Below, one piece after another: positions 7,862 to 17,660 of a DNA stretch of 64,000 bases. The position numbers and the translations under genes are program-made. The notes under the pieces were generated by a model that ran no database searches, was not told the origin of the DNA, and was given only the letters and a program-made list of their open reading frames with translations. The stretch lies in assembly GCA_002897695.1 (NCBI GenBank), contig BDTG01000008.1:105345-169344 (forward strand). The letters are read 5' to 3'. The DNA comes from a bacterium BMS3Abin14 (GTDB lineage Bacteria > BMS3Abin14). The number at the start of each line of letters is the position of its first letter. Within the stretch, counting starts at the first letter, position 1.

Positions 7862-9265
7862 TTAAGGAACCTCCATCTGGAGACGGAAAGAAACCTTGGA
7901 AGGGTCGGCGCCTACCCGTGCATTCTGGACCTTGACCTCTCTGAACTTTCCGGATTTATCGAGTGCGCCTTTGATCCTGTCAATGGCATCGAAGGATGAA
8001 GCTGTGCCTTCCAGGCGGAGCCGGCCTGAATCCAGGGACAGTTCGTTGATCCTCAGGTCCAGATCACCGGGGATAGCCCGGCTGAGATCCCCAAGTACCG
8101 AGAGAGCGGTCCTGCCGGAAAAACCAGCGTAATCGGCGGCCTTTTTCTGAAGGGTGGAAATTTTCTCCTCTATCTGGGCCACAGGATTGACGACCCTCGA
8201 ATCCGGAAACATGCTCTTGAAGGAGGAACTGAGCGTCCCGGCGTAGGCTTGATATCCGTCCCTCGCGGCGGTGTACTCACCCCCGAGGTACCCGGCGCCC
8301 AGAAGGAGCAGCAGGCCGGCCAGAATCGCGGTCCGAAATGCAGACCCTTTCAGTGCGGTAAGTGCGCTTCCGGGTTTAAAGGATCCCTGACGAAGGTCAA
8401 AGGACGAGGATTCCCGGCGGCCCAGCGCCCTGAGGGCCAACCCCAGTGCGGGAAGGTATTGACCGGATTCACCAGAAACGGTCAGATCGCTTTCACTGAA
8501 GATGGCCCAGTCCCTCGCGGTTGTTACCCTGGACACACCGGCCTCATTGAACGCAGCCAGGAAGGGTTCGAGGAGAGAACCGCAGGCCAGGAGGAGTTCG
8601 CCCCCCTCGGCCATGAGACCGGTGGTCATATCCACCATGTTGTTCAATTGTCCGGCGGGGTCACCGGCAAGCCGCATTCTCCTCAGTGCGGACGTTCTTC
8701 CGGAGACAAATCCAATACCGATAGCCTCTCCCTCGCCGCAGTAAAGGATGCCTCCATCCACGATTCCGCCGAAAGCGGACGCAGCGGCCAATCCGATGGC
8801 GTCGGTCTGAATCGCCGCCGGGGAAACACCTGCCGGCAAAATTCTTAAAACCTCCCGGACCAGTTCCCGATCGCAGGCGATGGCCACACCCTCGCATCCA
8901 TGCTTTTTTATGGTAAAAGGAATAAAATCAGAAACCGATTCATCGGACGAGATGGGGATTTCACCCTCCAGCTCCGAAGGGAGGACCTGGCTGACCCGTC
9001 GGCGCCCGGCGAACGGGAAGGAAAGGGTCCGGTGAAATGTGAGAACATCAGGGACCCCGAGGACGATCCTCTCCGTAGAAAATCCGTTTTCCACGACAAG
9101 CCTCAGGGCTGAGGCCCAGCGGTCGTAGAGCGTCTCCCCTTCCCCCGGAAAAGCAGCGGCACGGCTCAGTGAAACTCCTCTCAGATTAGCGGAAAGTTCA
9201 ACTGCCGTAACGTCTCCGCCTTCATTAAGGGCTATGCCTGTGCCGGTTTGAGTAAACATTTCCAT
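7862..9265 (-). CDS. gspL: Type II secretion system protein GspL (PilM-PilN-like)
   Basis: 467 residues: a cytoplasmic actin-like domain (about 1-290; VPDVLTFHRTLSFPFAGRR and the AIQTDAIGLAAASAF segment), a membrane helix at about 308-327 (ILAGLLLLLGAGYLG), then a coiled coil and a periplasmic ferredoxin-like domain. GspL links the ATPase GspE to the platform and binds GspM. No clear ribosome-binding site precedes the ATG; translation may be coupled to gspK, which ends 14 bases upstream. The ATG at 9259 is an alternative start. Confidence 0.85.
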   Translation of the reverse strand: MEMFTQTGTGIALNEGGDVTAVELSANLRGVSLSRAAAFPGEGETLYDRWASALRLVVENGFSTERIVLGVPDVLTFHRTLSFPFAGRRRVSQVLPSELEGEIPISSDESVSDFIPFTIKKHGCEGVAIACDRELVREVLRILPAGVSPAAIQTDAIGLAAASAFGGIVDGGILYCGEGEAIGIGFVSGRTSALRRMRLAGDPAGQLNNMVDMTTGLMAEGGELLLACGSLLEPFLAAFNEAGVSRVTTARDWAIFSESDLTVSGESGQYLPALGLALRALGRRESSSFDLRQGSFKPGSALTALKGSAFRTAILAGLLLLLGAGYLGGEYTAARDGYQAYAGTLSSSFKSMFPDSRVVNPVAQIEEKISTLQKKAADYAGFSGRTALSVLGDLSRAIPGDLDLRINELSLDSGRLRLEGTASSFDAIDRIKGALDKSGKFREVKVQNARVGADPSKVSFRLQMEVP

Positions 9266-9279
9266 GAGCGGTAAAGTTA

Positions 9280-10302
9280 TCAGAACCCCCTGTAGTACAC
9301 AAGGCTGACATGTTTCCCCTGCCTGGCGAAGATGCCGACCGCTGTGCTGGAAGACCTCTCTGTCTCTCCGGTTATAACGGCGGAAAAATGGCTGCTGTTT
9401 ACGTCAATCAGCGTTAAAACCTGATTGTAGAGGTCCTCGTGAAAATCCGCCACCCTCTCTTTCAGTTCGTTGGTTGTCGTAAACGGGGCATCGGATCGGA
9501 CCGAAACGATCTCATCGGCAAGTTCCCGGTCAATTATGTAGTCAACTCCCTCAACCCCCTTCGGGGTCAGGGCCATGAGGACCTCCGCCGGTGCGGTATT
9601 GATATTTATCTTCCCGTTCTGCCCCCCGTATATGGTGACAAATCTTCTCAAAGGGGGAATCTTCCCCTCACCGCGGTTAAGGAGTGCGTCGCCGACCCCC
9701 CTGACAAGGGCCAGCTCACCCACTGTCCGAAGCCTTTCATTGGGGCAGGCATAGGGTACGGACAGGTCTGAATAGTACTGGTCCTCGGCCCCATTTTCCA
9801 GGACGATGTTGTCCTCGTCCATCCAGTCGGTAAGGCCGGCGACGATTTCGTCCGCACGGCTCTCTGAAATACCGAGAGATGTCAGCAGGGACCAGAGGCG
9901 GCCGGCCGCTTTTGCCGTCGCCCCATCGGTCTCGCCGTCATTGTTGACCAGCGTGTTAAGGTTCAGTTTCCCCTCCTCGTCTTCGACCCTGCCGCTTACC
10001 CAACCGAGATCAGCGACGGGTATTGTGCCGGCCGAATTGGCGGCCGCCCAATCGTCACTGAATGAATCGACACCGGTGTCGTCCTTCTCCAGAGCGGCCT
10101 GTACCAGGGCAAGGCCCGAACGGGCGATATATTCGGTCTGAAGCTCATAGGCGGCATTATAGGCTATATCCTCAAACAGATTCACCCCCGCCCTCGTATC
10201 CAGCACCACCACGGAGAGGAGGAGCACCGCCACAATGGCCATAAGAAGGGCAACGCCCCGCTCTCCCCCCGAAGCCCGTTTCGATGCCATGGCGCTGCTC
10301 AT
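9280..10302 (-). CDS. gspK: Type II secretion minor pseudopilin GspK
   Basis: 340 residues, the large size expected of GspK. The prepilin-like leader ends GERG before the hydrophobic helix VALLMAIVAVLLLSVVVL, where the prepilin peptidase should cut. The core carries the large alpha domain inserted in this family (DEEGKLNLNTLVN, WMDEDNIVLENGAEDQYY, KININTAPAEVLMAL). GspK caps the pseudopilus tip together with GspI and GspJ. Here it follows gspI by 6 bases with no gspJ between them. Confidence 0.9.
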   Translation of the reverse strand: MSSAMASKRASGGERGVALLMAIVAVLLLSVVVLDTRAGVNLFEDIAYNAAYELQTEYIARSGLALVQAALEKDDTGVDSFSDDWAAANSAGTIPVADLGWVSGRVEDEEGKLNLNTLVNNDGETDGATAKAAGRLWSLLTSLGISESRADEIVAGLTDWMDEDNIVLENGAEDQYYSDLSVPYACPNERLRTVGELALVRGVGDALLNRGEGKIPPLRRFVTIYGGQNGKININTAPAEVLMALTPKGVEGVDYIIDRELADEIVSVRSDAPFTTTNELKERVADFHEDLYNQVLTLIDVNSSHFSAVITGETERSSSTAVGIFARQGKHVSLVYYRGF

Positions 10303-10308
10303 GGCATC

Positions 10309-10719
10309 TTATTCCGGCAGGTAGACAACCACATGGTAGGACTCTTCCCTGGTGCCTTCCATCCACTTTATCGTAAGGCTGATCTCCCTGGCCCCGGAAA
10401 ATTCCGCATCGGAGACGGTATCGGACCAGGTGTATATTCCGTTCTCATCCTTGCCCTCATCCCGGGTAGAGTCAGGGACACCGCTGGAAATTATCCCCTC
10501 CATCTTCTCCCGTGCCAGAAAAGAAGCCCCCATGAGGCGGGTGGCGTGAAGGGTTCGGGTGTTGTTAAGCCCATCCGTCTGAAGCAGGATCAACAGGCCC
10601 GCCGCCAGGACGGCAAGAGCCGCGAGAATCTCCAGGAGGGTAAAACCGTCACCCGCCTCATGGAAGCTGCAGTGGGGGCTTCGGCGGTGGCTACTGCGCT
10701 GAGAGTTCCACATACCCAT
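10309..10719 (-). CDS. gspI: Type II secretion minor pseudopilin GspI
   Basis: 136 residues with the prepilin motif GDGFTLLEILAALAVLAAG (Gly then Phe at the cut site, Glu at +5). The short length and the segment ATRLMGASFLAREKMEGI match GspI better than the longer GspJ. The ATG at 10719 overlaps the end of gspH by 29 bases; the ATG at 10713 is equally possible. GspI is the core of the pseudopilus tip. Confidence 0.8.
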   Translation of the reverse strand: MGMWNSQRSSHRRSPHCSFHEAGDGFTLLEILAALAVLAAGLLILLQTDGLNNTRTLHATRLMGASFLAREKMEGIISSGVPDSTRDEGKDENGIYTWSDTVSDAEFSGAREISLTIKWMEGTREESYHVVVYLPE

Positions 10720-11272
10720 CCTCCAGCCGAACTACCCCGCTCAACATCTCCGGTCGAATACTCAGGATTCTCCCTTTCCTGTCCCCAACATGGATAATCG
10801 AAGGTTCGACAATCCCCCGGGGCGACAGATGGATCTTTCCGATGCCCTCGTTTTTCTTCCCCTCCCCGGCTGTTACCACGTCCACTATTTTCATCTGTTC
10901 GGGAAGCCGGAGGGTCCTGACATCCTCATCCGGAATATATTTGTCCTCAGGGCCGAAGTATGACGCCGTGACGACCGATTGGTCCAGGTCGAAATCCAGC
11001 CTGTAGTAACGCCTCAGGGTTATGGCCCGATCCCTGGTGAGTTTGATCAGCAGTTCCAGTTTTCGGACTCCACGGTCCGTCTCCAACCCCGAGATATCGG
11101 GCAGTCTCGGCAGGATAATCCCGACGGCGATGCCGATGATCACCATAACTATGACCAGCTCCAGGAGGGTAAACCCCCCATCTGAAACGGCTGCCGCATC
11201 CCTGTAATTTCCATAGACAGGACATTTGCCCCACGGTCCTTTACTCAAGGGTCCATGATTCAACGTCCGCAT
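10691..11272 (-). CDS. gspH: Type II secretion minor pseudopilin GspH
   Basis: The prepilin motif is DGGFTLLELVIVMVIIG, followed by the GspH-type core (LELLIKLTRDRAITLRRYYRLDFDLD and SPRGIVEP). The frame is open up to 11332, inside gspG. I give the ATG at 11272, which leaves a leader of about 35 residues and overlaps gspG by 32 bases; a TTG at 11248 would shorten the overlap. No start has a strong ribosome-binding site, so the exact start is unsure. GspH is a minor pseudopilin near the tip. Confidence 0.8.
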   Translation of the reverse strand: MRTLNHGPLSKGPWGKCPVYGNYRDAAAVSDGGFTLLELVIVMVIIGIAVGIILPRLPDISGLETDRGVRKLELLIKLTRDRAITLRRYYRLDFDLDQSVVTASYFGPEDKYIPDEDVRTLRLPEQMKIVDVVTAGEGKKNEGIGKIHLSPRGIVEPSIIHVGDRKGRILSIRPEMLSGVVRLEDGYVELSAQ

Positions 11273-11687
11273 CCTTCCCCTCGCCTCCTTCAACCCCATC
11301 GGTCCCATAGGAAACGATATCGAACTCTCCATGCAGACCGGGAGAGAGATAGATGTAATCCCTGCCCCAGGGGTCTAGAGGCACCTTCCCCTTTTCAAGA
11401 TAACCCCCGTCGCGGTATTTTCCGGGAACCGGATCGGTTGCAGGTTCTTTGACCAGTGCATCGAGACCCTGATCTGTGGTCGGATAAAACCCGTTATCCA
11501 GATAATAGGTCTTGAGGGCTGTCTCGAGGTTGGAAATGGTCACCTGGGCCTTCAGATGTCTGGCTTTCTCGGGTTCGCCCAGAAACCGTGGAGCAACGAT
11601 GGTGATGAGTGTTGCCAGAATAACCATGACCACCATGAGCTCGATGAGCGTGAACCCGCTCTCCCGTTCACCTGCTGGATTTTTCAT
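11241..11687 (-). CDS. gspG: Type II secretion major pseudopilin GspG
   Basis: 148 residues. The prepilin motif is ESGFTLIELMVVMVILATL, and the C-terminal half has the GspG signatures YYLDNGFYPTTDQGLDALV, DPWGRDYIYLSPG and DIVSYGTDG (the calcium-binding loop region). The frame is open to 11738, but AGGAG with an 8-base spacer precedes the ATG at 11687, which decides the start. GspG is the main subunit of the pseudopilus piston. Confidence 0.95.
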   Translation of the reverse strand: MKNPAGERESGFTLIELMVVMVILATLITIVAPRFLGEPEKARHLKAQVTISNLETALKTYYLDNGFYPTTDQGLDALVKEPATDPVPGKYRDGGYLEKGKVPLDPWGRDYIYLSPGLHGEFDIVSYGTDGVEGGEGKDADVESWTLE

Positions 11688-11738
11688 AATTCTTCTCCTG
11701 TAAAAAAACCGATTGTGACAACCTCGAAAAAAGTACAT

Positions 11739-12962
11739 CTATCCCGATCTTACGAGCTGGTTCAGATCAAAGATGGGAAGAAGCACCGCAAGGACGACAA
11801 ACAGCACTACCCCTGCCATCAGAAGAATGAGGATGGGCTCCATAACCGAGGTCAGCGCCTGGATGGAGGTGGTTACCTCTTCCTCGTAGGACTCCGCTAC
11901 ACTAGTCAACATCCCGGCCAGGTCCCCGCTCTCTTCCCCCACCGCGATAACCCTCGATACGAGAGGTGGAAATACGGCGCCGGCCCGCAGTGCGTCTGCC
12001 AGGGACCCACCGCGGGAGACGGACATGGCGGCCTTCCCAACGGCCGAGTTGAGCACCCGGTTTCCGATTACCTGTCCCGCAACTTCGAGGGACCGCAAAA
12101 GAGGAACACCGCTCTGGAGTAAAGATCCGAGGATGAAGCACATCCTGACGGTGGCAATCTTCAGGGCGAGTCGGCCAAACACGGGCACTTTCAGCTTCAG
12201 GCCGTCCACAACCGGCCCGAACCTGGCGCTGGCTGCCAGTTTTCTATACAGCAAAAAACCCAGCACGCCGGCGGCAACAAGGGCAGGCCAGAAACGCGAG
12301 GCCAGGTCACTGACAAAGAGAAGAATCCGTGTGGGCAGCGGGAGCACCCTGCCGAAATCCGAAAAGATTCCCACTACCTGGGGAACAACATAGGCGAAAA
12401 GAAAGAGAAGAAAGGTGAAACCGAGGAGCGTCATGATAATCGGGTATGTAAGCGCCGCCAGGACTTTGCTCCTGAGCCGGGTCTCCTTCTCCAGAGTGAC
12501 CGCCAGACGCGCCATAATGGCATCCAGAAACCCCCCCGATTCCCCTGCCCTCACCATCTGGATATAGATGGGCGGAAACACAGATGGATGCTCCGCCAGG
12601 GCCTCATGAAAGGATTTTCCCTCGTTTATTCCGTTGCGAACGCTGCTTAACACCTTGCGAACGGCCGGCTTTTCAACCTGTTCCATGAGAGCTTCCAATG
12701 CCTGCACGAGCGTGAGACCGGCTTTAAGCAATGTTGCGATCTGACGAGCGGTTGTGGCAAGGTCCTTCCGGCTCATACGCCCGAAAAGGGAAAGTTCCCT
12801 GGAGGAGGGATCATCCTTTCCGGCAGCCGCATCTTCCAGTGAGACCACAAAAAAGCCATCGGCCTTCAACCGTTCGCGGGCCGCAGACAGGGTTCCGGCA
12901 TCAACGAAGCCGGCCCGTTTTCTGCCCCTGGCATCCAGGGCGCTGTACTCAAACAGGGGCAT
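11739..12962 (-). CDS. gspF: Type II secretion inner-membrane platform protein GspF
   Basis: 407 residues with the duplicated GspF domain: first copy at about 70-195 (RQIATLLKAGLTLVQALEAL, VRAGESGGFLDAIMARLA) and second at about 270-395 (CFILGSLLQSGVPLLRSLEVA, IAVGEESGDLAGML). There are membrane helices at about 170-190, 220-245 and 375-400. It begins 14 bases inside the end of gspE, a common overlap for this pair. GspF is the polytopic base for pseudopilus assembly. Confidence 0.95.
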   Translation of the reverse strand: MPLFEYSALDARGRKRAGFVDAGTLSAARERLKADGFFVVSLEDAAAGKDDPSSRELSLFGRMSRKDLATTARQIATLLKAGLTLVQALEALMEQVEKPAVRKVLSSVRNGINEGKSFHEALAEHPSVFPPIYIQMVRAGESGGFLDAIMARLAVTLEKETRLRSKVLAALTYPIIMTLLGFTFLLFLFAYVVPQVVGIFSDFGRVLPLPTRILLFVSDLASRFWPALVAAGVLGFLLYRKLAASARFGPVVDGLKLKVPVFGRLALKIATVRMCFILGSLLQSGVPLLRSLEVAGQVIGNRVLNSAVGKAAMSVSRGGSLADALRAGAVFPPLVSRVIAVGEESGDLAGMLTSVAESYEEEVTTSIQALTSVMEPILILLMAGVVLFVVLAVLLPIFDLNQLVRSG

Positions 12963-14676
12963 GGCCGGATTCCTCCTGGGTAACCCTGAGAATCTCCTCC
13001 ACAGTGGTCACCCCATCCAGGACTTTCCTGGCTCCATCCTGCCGTATCGTTCTCATGCCCTCTTCTATGGCGATCCGGTAGACGGTGCCGCTGTCAGGAT
13101 TTTTCAGAACCGCTGTCTTGATCCTGTCCGTGACCAAAAGGAGTTCATAGATACCCGTCCTGCCTACGTAGCCGGTTCCCAGACATTGATCACACCCTGC
13201 GCCCTGGTGCAGACGGCCCTCGGGTATATCATCCTGGCTCCAGCCCAGTTCTGCCAGTTCCTCATCGAGTGGGGCGTATTGTTCTACGCAGTGGGGACAA
13301 ATCTTTCGGACGAGCCTCTGTGCCAGAATCGCGGTAACGGAGGACGCGACAAGAAACGGCTCAACCCCCATGTCGATGAGCCTGGTAACGGCTCCGGCCG
13401 CGTCATTGGTGTGAAGGGTCGATAAAACGAGATGGCCGGTCAGGGAGGCCTGAATCGCAATTTCAGCCGTTTCCAGATCGCGTATCTCACCCACCATGAT
13501 TACATTGGGATCCTGCCTGAGAATGGATCGAAGCCCGTTGGCAAAGGTAAGATCAATTTTCGGATTCACCTGAATCTGGCTTATCCCCCGGAGCTGGTAT
13601 TCCACCGGGTCCTCCACGGTTATTATGTTCCTGTCGGCAGAGTTGATCCTGGTAAGCGCCCCGTACAGGGTGGTTGTTTTTCCGCTTCCCGTCGGTCCGG
13701 TCACGAGGGTAATGCCGTGGCTTGAATGGACGATCCTCTCCATTGAGCTGAGATGTTCCGGACCCATTCCGATCTCCTCTAACCCCAACAGCACCTGGGA
13801 TCGATCCAGGAGCCTCAAAACGCCCCGCTCCCCAAAACGGGTCGGCACAATCGAGACCCGGATATCAATGTCCTTGCCGGCGATCTTGATCCTGATCCTC
13901 CCATCCTGGGGCAGGCGTTTTTCGGCGATATCGAGGTCCGCCATGACTTTTACTCGCGAGATTATGGAAGAATGAAGCCTCTGGGGCAGGGAGTGGACAT
14001 TGTGCAAGACCCCATCCACCCGGTATCGAACGGAGAGGTCTCCCTCAAAGGGCTCAATGTGGATGTCGCTGGCACGCCGGCGAACAGCTTCATAGAGGAG
14101 GGAGTTCACAAAGCTTATGATGGGAGCCTCGTCGGAGGAGTCGAGGAGATCCTGCGGTTCATCGAACTCACCTGCGTGAATGGCAAGGTCACCGTTATCG
14201 AGATTTTCAATGACCATGTCGGCCGAATCGGATGATCTCTCGTAGGTCAGATTGATGGCCTCGGATATGGCCCTTCGTGTTGAGAGTACGGGTTTGACCA
14301 CCGCCCCGAGAAAGACACTGACATTTTCGAGTACCTCATGGTCCAGTTGATTTACGGCGACCCTGGCCTCCCCGGTCTCAGCGTCCACGAAGGGATAAAG
14401 AAAATGTTTACGCGCATATTGAATGGGGATCCGGCGCTCAACATCCTCGTCACGAACCCGGGAGGAAAGGTCATCAGCGAAGGGTACGCCGGATACATCC
14501 CCGAGGATCGCAAGTATTTCAGCTTCCCCCAGTGTGTTCAGCCGAAGAAGCGCCTCCTCCAGAGTCGTTCCCATCCTCTCCATCTGGAGATTCGCCTCCT
14601 CGGCCTGGGCAATGGTCAGAAGGCCCCGTTCCACGAGGGCTTCACTGAGCCTCTCGGAAAAAGTGCGGCCTTTCAT
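12949..14676 (-). CDS. gspE: Type II secretion ATPase GspE
   Basis: 575 residues: N1E domain at about 1-140, N2E at about 185-290, and the ATPase core with Walker A GPTGSGKT (327-334), an Asp box (ITVEDPVEY), Walker B (IMVGEIRD, about 393-400) and a His box (LSTLHTND). The tetracysteine zinc motif is complete (Cys460, Cys463, Cys495, Cys498). It powers pseudopilus extension from the cytoplasm. It overlaps gspD by ATGA and gspF by 14 bases. Confidence 0.97.
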   Translation of the reverse strand: MKGRTFSERLSEALVERGLLTIAQAEEANLQMERMGTTLEEALLRLNTLGEAEILAILGDVSGVPFADDLSSRVRDEDVERRIPIQYARKHFLYPFVDAETGEARVAVNQLDHEVLENVSVFLGAVVKPVLSTRRAISEAINLTYERSSDSADMVIENLDNGDLAIHAGEFDEPQDLLDSSDEAPIISFVNSLLYEAVRRRASDIHIEPFEGDLSVRYRVDGVLHNVHSLPQRLHSSIISRVKVMADLDIAEKRLPQDGRIRIKIAGKDIDIRVSIVPTRFGERGVLRLLDRSQVLLGLEEIGMGPEHLSSMERIVHSSHGITLVTGPTGSGKTTTLYGALTRINSADRNIITVEDPVEYQLRGISQIQVNPKIDLTFANGLRSILRQDPNVIMVGEIRDLETAEIAIQASLTGHLVLSTLHTNDAAGAVTRLIDMGVEPFLVASSVTAILAQRLVRKICPHCVEQYAPLDEELAELGWSQDDIPEGRLHQGAGCDQCLGTGYVGRTGIYELLLVTDRIKTAVLKNPDSGTVYRIAIEEGMRTIRQDGARKVLDGVTTVEEILRVTQEESGHAPV

Positions 14677-16697
14677 TTCCCCTCTTCCCCGGGTTGACCC
14701 GGAGCATTCTCTCCATCATCAGCGGGATGCTTAACCAACCCTGTGCTTTCCATTATCTTTGAGGGGAGTAGATTTTGCTGCTGGACCCTCGATCGGGAGA
14801 CCTCCTGCATCTCCTTGGGATTGGAGATAATATGGGGAGTCAGGAAGATCAGGAGGTTCGTCTTGCTCGCAACGGTTGAAGTCTTGCGGAAAAGGGCCCC
14901 GAGTATGGGCAGGCTTCCAAGCACGGGAACCCGGCTGACGACCCGCGTCTGGTTGTCCCTGATCAACCCCCCGATAACCACCGTCTGGCCGTCGGAGACA
15001 AACACGCTCGTCTCGGCCTTGCGCTTGAGTGTCGTGGGTGCAACTACCTGAGAAAGGCCGGTGCTGATGGTGTTGGAAACCAGGGCCTCGAGCTGGGTAA
15101 AAATATCCAGCTTGACAAACCGTTGGGAGTTGATCTGCGGGGTGATCCTCAGGGTCAGGCCCACATCCCGGTAATCGAAGGTGATGATGGGCTGATTGTT
15201 GGAATCGAACTTCGTGCTCGTCTGAAACGGGACGTTCTGGGCCACGACGATCTCGGCCTCATGGTTATCAGTCGTCACGATAGTCGGGGTGGAGAGGATG
15301 TTAATGTCCGAATCGGTGCGAAGCAGACTTATGAGGGCCCCGAGGTTGGGAACATCAATCACCTGCCCGCCCAGATTAAAGGAGATCGTCTCGCCGAGGG
15401 CTCCGACGACAAGTCCGTGGGGAGTGCTGGGGAAGGAGACAACCAGTGAATCAAGCGCGCCGAAGGTTGATCCCGCAAAACCGAGGGTCCCGTCTCTGAA
15501 CCTGTTGGCCGCCCGCCATTCGACGCCCATGGAGAGTGTCTTGTCCATGGACACCTCCGCGATGAGGACCTCCACGAGGACCTGGTCCCGTGGCACATCA
15601 AGTTTCCTGATCACGGATTCCAGGACGGCATAATCCTCGGGGTTTGCTGTGATCACCAGTGCATTCGTGGCAGGATCCGAGATTATCGAGACACCCGTTT
15701 TATTTGTACCGGATCTTGGCGCAGCAGCCCGTGTCGCCTTGCCCGGGGCCGCCGTTGTCTGGCTGGATACCTGTTCCACGGGGATCCCCATGAGGACTTT
15801 TGAAAGATCATCCGAATCCGCGTTCTGCAGGTAGTAGACGTGGATTTTCCCGGTCCCCGCCGGCATTGCAACGTCCAGTTGCCCTATAAGGTCCTCCACC
15901 CGGTCGAGGGTCTGGACATCTCCAATGGCAATGATGGAGTTGGTCCTTTCATCCGGGATAATTTTTGTCGCCGCCGGTCCAGTCACCGGCGCCGGCTGGA
16001 TGCCCCTGGCCGATCGGCGGGGCGCGACCGCCGGACCCGATTGCTTCTGAATGATCTGGGTAATCTTCCCGGCGAGATCATCCACGGGGGCGTATTTCAC
16101 CTTGATGATACGGCTCTCTTCCCGTGCCCCGGCCACGTCCACCACGGATATGATCTGAACCAGGCGGGCCAGGAGAGACTCGGTGGTAGTGATTATGAGC
16201 AGGTTTGTCGGACCGTAGGCGCTGATGCTGTCGCTCTTGGGGATAAGGGGAGCGAGGAGGTTTCTAAGGTCCCCCGCGCTGGTATACCGGATGTGTATGA
16301 CCTGGGTAACGTACTGGTCTCCCTTCCTTCCCTTGACCGTAGTGCCTACCTCCGTGTCCATATTGTAGGTGGCGACGTTGGCCGCCGGCACGATCTTGTT
16401 GATCTTGCCCGCGGGGACCATGGCATACCCCTTGACCCTCAGGACTGACAGAAATACCTGGTAGATCTCGTCTGCGGTCAGGGATTTGGGGCCAACCACC
16501 GTAACCCTCCCCTGGACACGATCATCGATGAGGAAGTTCTTGCCGGTGATCTCGCTCACCGTCTCGATAACCTTACGGATATCCACATCGTTAAAATCAA
16601 TTTTATAGGCCGGCGCGGCCAGGGCTTTCATGGGCAGGGCCATGAGGATAACGGTGAGGATGACCGCTGGTATTTTTCTGGAGATTCGCTCTTTCAT
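14673..16697 (-). CDS. gspD: Type II secretion outer-membrane secretin GspD
   Basis: 674 residues. A signal peptide (about 1-27) is followed by N0 (YKIDFNDVDIRKVIETVSEI), three N1-N3-type repeats (TNLLIITTTESLLARLVQII; TNSIIAIGDVQTLDRVEDLI; TNALVITANPEDYAVLESVI) and the secretin domain with VPVLGSLPILGALFRK near the end. It forms the outer-membrane channel. There is a Lys/Glu-rich tail but no lipobox, so a separate pilotin may be needed; none was identified. It follows gspC by 7 bases and overlaps gspE by 4. Confidence 0.97.
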   Translation of the reverse strand: MKERISRKIPAVILTVILMALPMKALAAPAYKIDFNDVDIRKVIETVSEITGKNFLIDDRVQGRVTVVGPKSLTADEIYQVFLSVLRVKGYAMVPAGKINKIVPAANVATYNMDTEVGTTVKGRKGDQYVTQVIHIRYTSAGDLRNLLAPLIPKSDSISAYGPTNLLIITTTESLLARLVQIISVVDVAGAREESRIIKVKYAPVDDLAGKITQIIQKQSGPAVAPRRSARGIQPAPVTGPAATKIIPDERTNSIIAIGDVQTLDRVEDLIGQLDVAMPAGTGKIHVYYLQNADSDDLSKVLMGIPVEQVSSQTTAAPGKATRAAAPRSGTNKTGVSIISDPATNALVITANPEDYAVLESVIRKLDVPRDQVLVEVLIAEVSMDKTLSMGVEWRAANRFRDGTLGFAGSTFGALDSLVVSFPSTPHGLVVGALGETISFNLGGQVIDVPNLGALISLLRTDSDINILSTPTIVTTDNHEAEIVVAQNVPFQTSTKFDSNNQPIITFDYRDVGLTLRITPQINSQRFVKLDIFTQLEALVSNTISTGLSQVVAPTTLKRKAETSVFVSDGQTVVIGGLIRDNQTRVVSRVPVLGSLPILGALFRKTSTVASKTNLLIFLTPHIISNPKEMQEVSRSRVQQQNLLPSKIMESTGLVKHPADDGENAPGQPGEEGK

Positions 16698-16704
16698 GGT
16701 ATTA

Positions 16705-17637
16705 TCACCTTATTTCATACTGAAGGGTGAGATTCTTCCGGAACCGCTCGATCACCAGTGTGATGCGGTTTTCGTCCCTTAACTGCTGGAACATCTGCAG
16801 GGCCTGTTCGGGGCCGGAGATCTCCAGCCCGTTTACCCGCTTAAGGATGTCGCCGTTGACCATGCCAAGCTTCATGAAGAGGCTGTTGGGGCGGATATTA
16901 AAGACCTTGAACCCGTCCGCTTTACCGTTGGAGAAGTGTGGGACCAGGCGGATCTGGGTCAGAAGCTTGCTGAAGTCCTTGAGAACACCGTCGACCTCCC
17001 TGCGATCCATGACATAGCTGTTTGCCGCAACCTTCCTCACAGTTATGCCAGTGGCTCTTTTTGCAATTCCGGGCCTGATCACCCGAGCGCCGGGTCTCCT
17101 CGCCGGTGGGGCGGCAACCCTGTCCGTGGCCTTCTCCAGGACCTCCCGATGCCCATTCCTCATCAATATGGCCCTGTTCCTGTCAACCGAGACCAAGGTC
17201 ACCCCTTCGACAACCGGGTCTCCCGCAAAGTACAACTGCTGCTCCTTCGTGCTGGTATTTTGAATAATGGCGAATGAGCGTCCACCCCTGACACTGACCA
17301 CCGTCCCCAGAAGCTGGAGGGGAAGGGCGCTTTCAGGAAGGCCTCCCTGGAGAACCACCGTCTCGTTCCCGCCGGAAGGGACTTGACTGATACGGCTGCC
17401 AAACAGGTTTCTATCAAGCACTGCGGCCGCGTCGACATCTCCCCCATGGCTTTTCCGGGAGGGGCCCTCAATCAAAGCAACGGCGCCGGAGCGCACAACA
17501 GATTCGGTCCCGGGGTGAATCAGGGCGGTGAGGATGATCTGCGACGCAAAAAAAGACGCAGCCACAATGAGGAGCAGGTCAGCCGCCGTAAAAATATATT
17601 TACCCGACTTTGACAGGGTCGAAAAAAGTTCATCCAT
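16705..17637 (-). CDS. gspC: Type II secretion protein GspC
   Basis: 310 residues: a short cytoplasmic end, a membrane helix at about 18-40 (AADLLLIVAASFFASQIIL), a homology region at about 95-170 (LPLQLLGTVVSVRGGRSFAII, the part that contacts GspD N0) and a C-terminal PDZ-like domain at about 235-305 (GFKVFNIRPNSLFMKLGMVNG). It couples the inner-membrane platform to the secretin. First gsp gene, 23 bases after the lipoprotein gene. Confidence 0.92.
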   Translation of the reverse strand: MDELFSTLSKSGKYIFTAADLLLIVAASFFASQIILTALIHPGTESVVRSGAVALIEGPSRKSHGGDVDAAAVLDRNLFGSRISQVPSGGNETVVLQGGLPESALPLQLLGTVVSVRGGRSFAIIQNTSTKEQQLYFAGDPVVEGVTLVSVDRNRAILMRNGHREVLEKATDRVAAPPARRPGARVIRPGIAKRATGITVRKVAANSYVMDRREVDGVLKDFSKLLTQIRLVPHFSNGKADGFKVFNIRPNSLFMKLGMVNGDILKRVNGLEISGPEQALQMFQQLRDENRITLVIERFRKNLTLQYEIR

Positions 17638-17660
17638 GGCTTGTTACTCCACAGGTTCCA

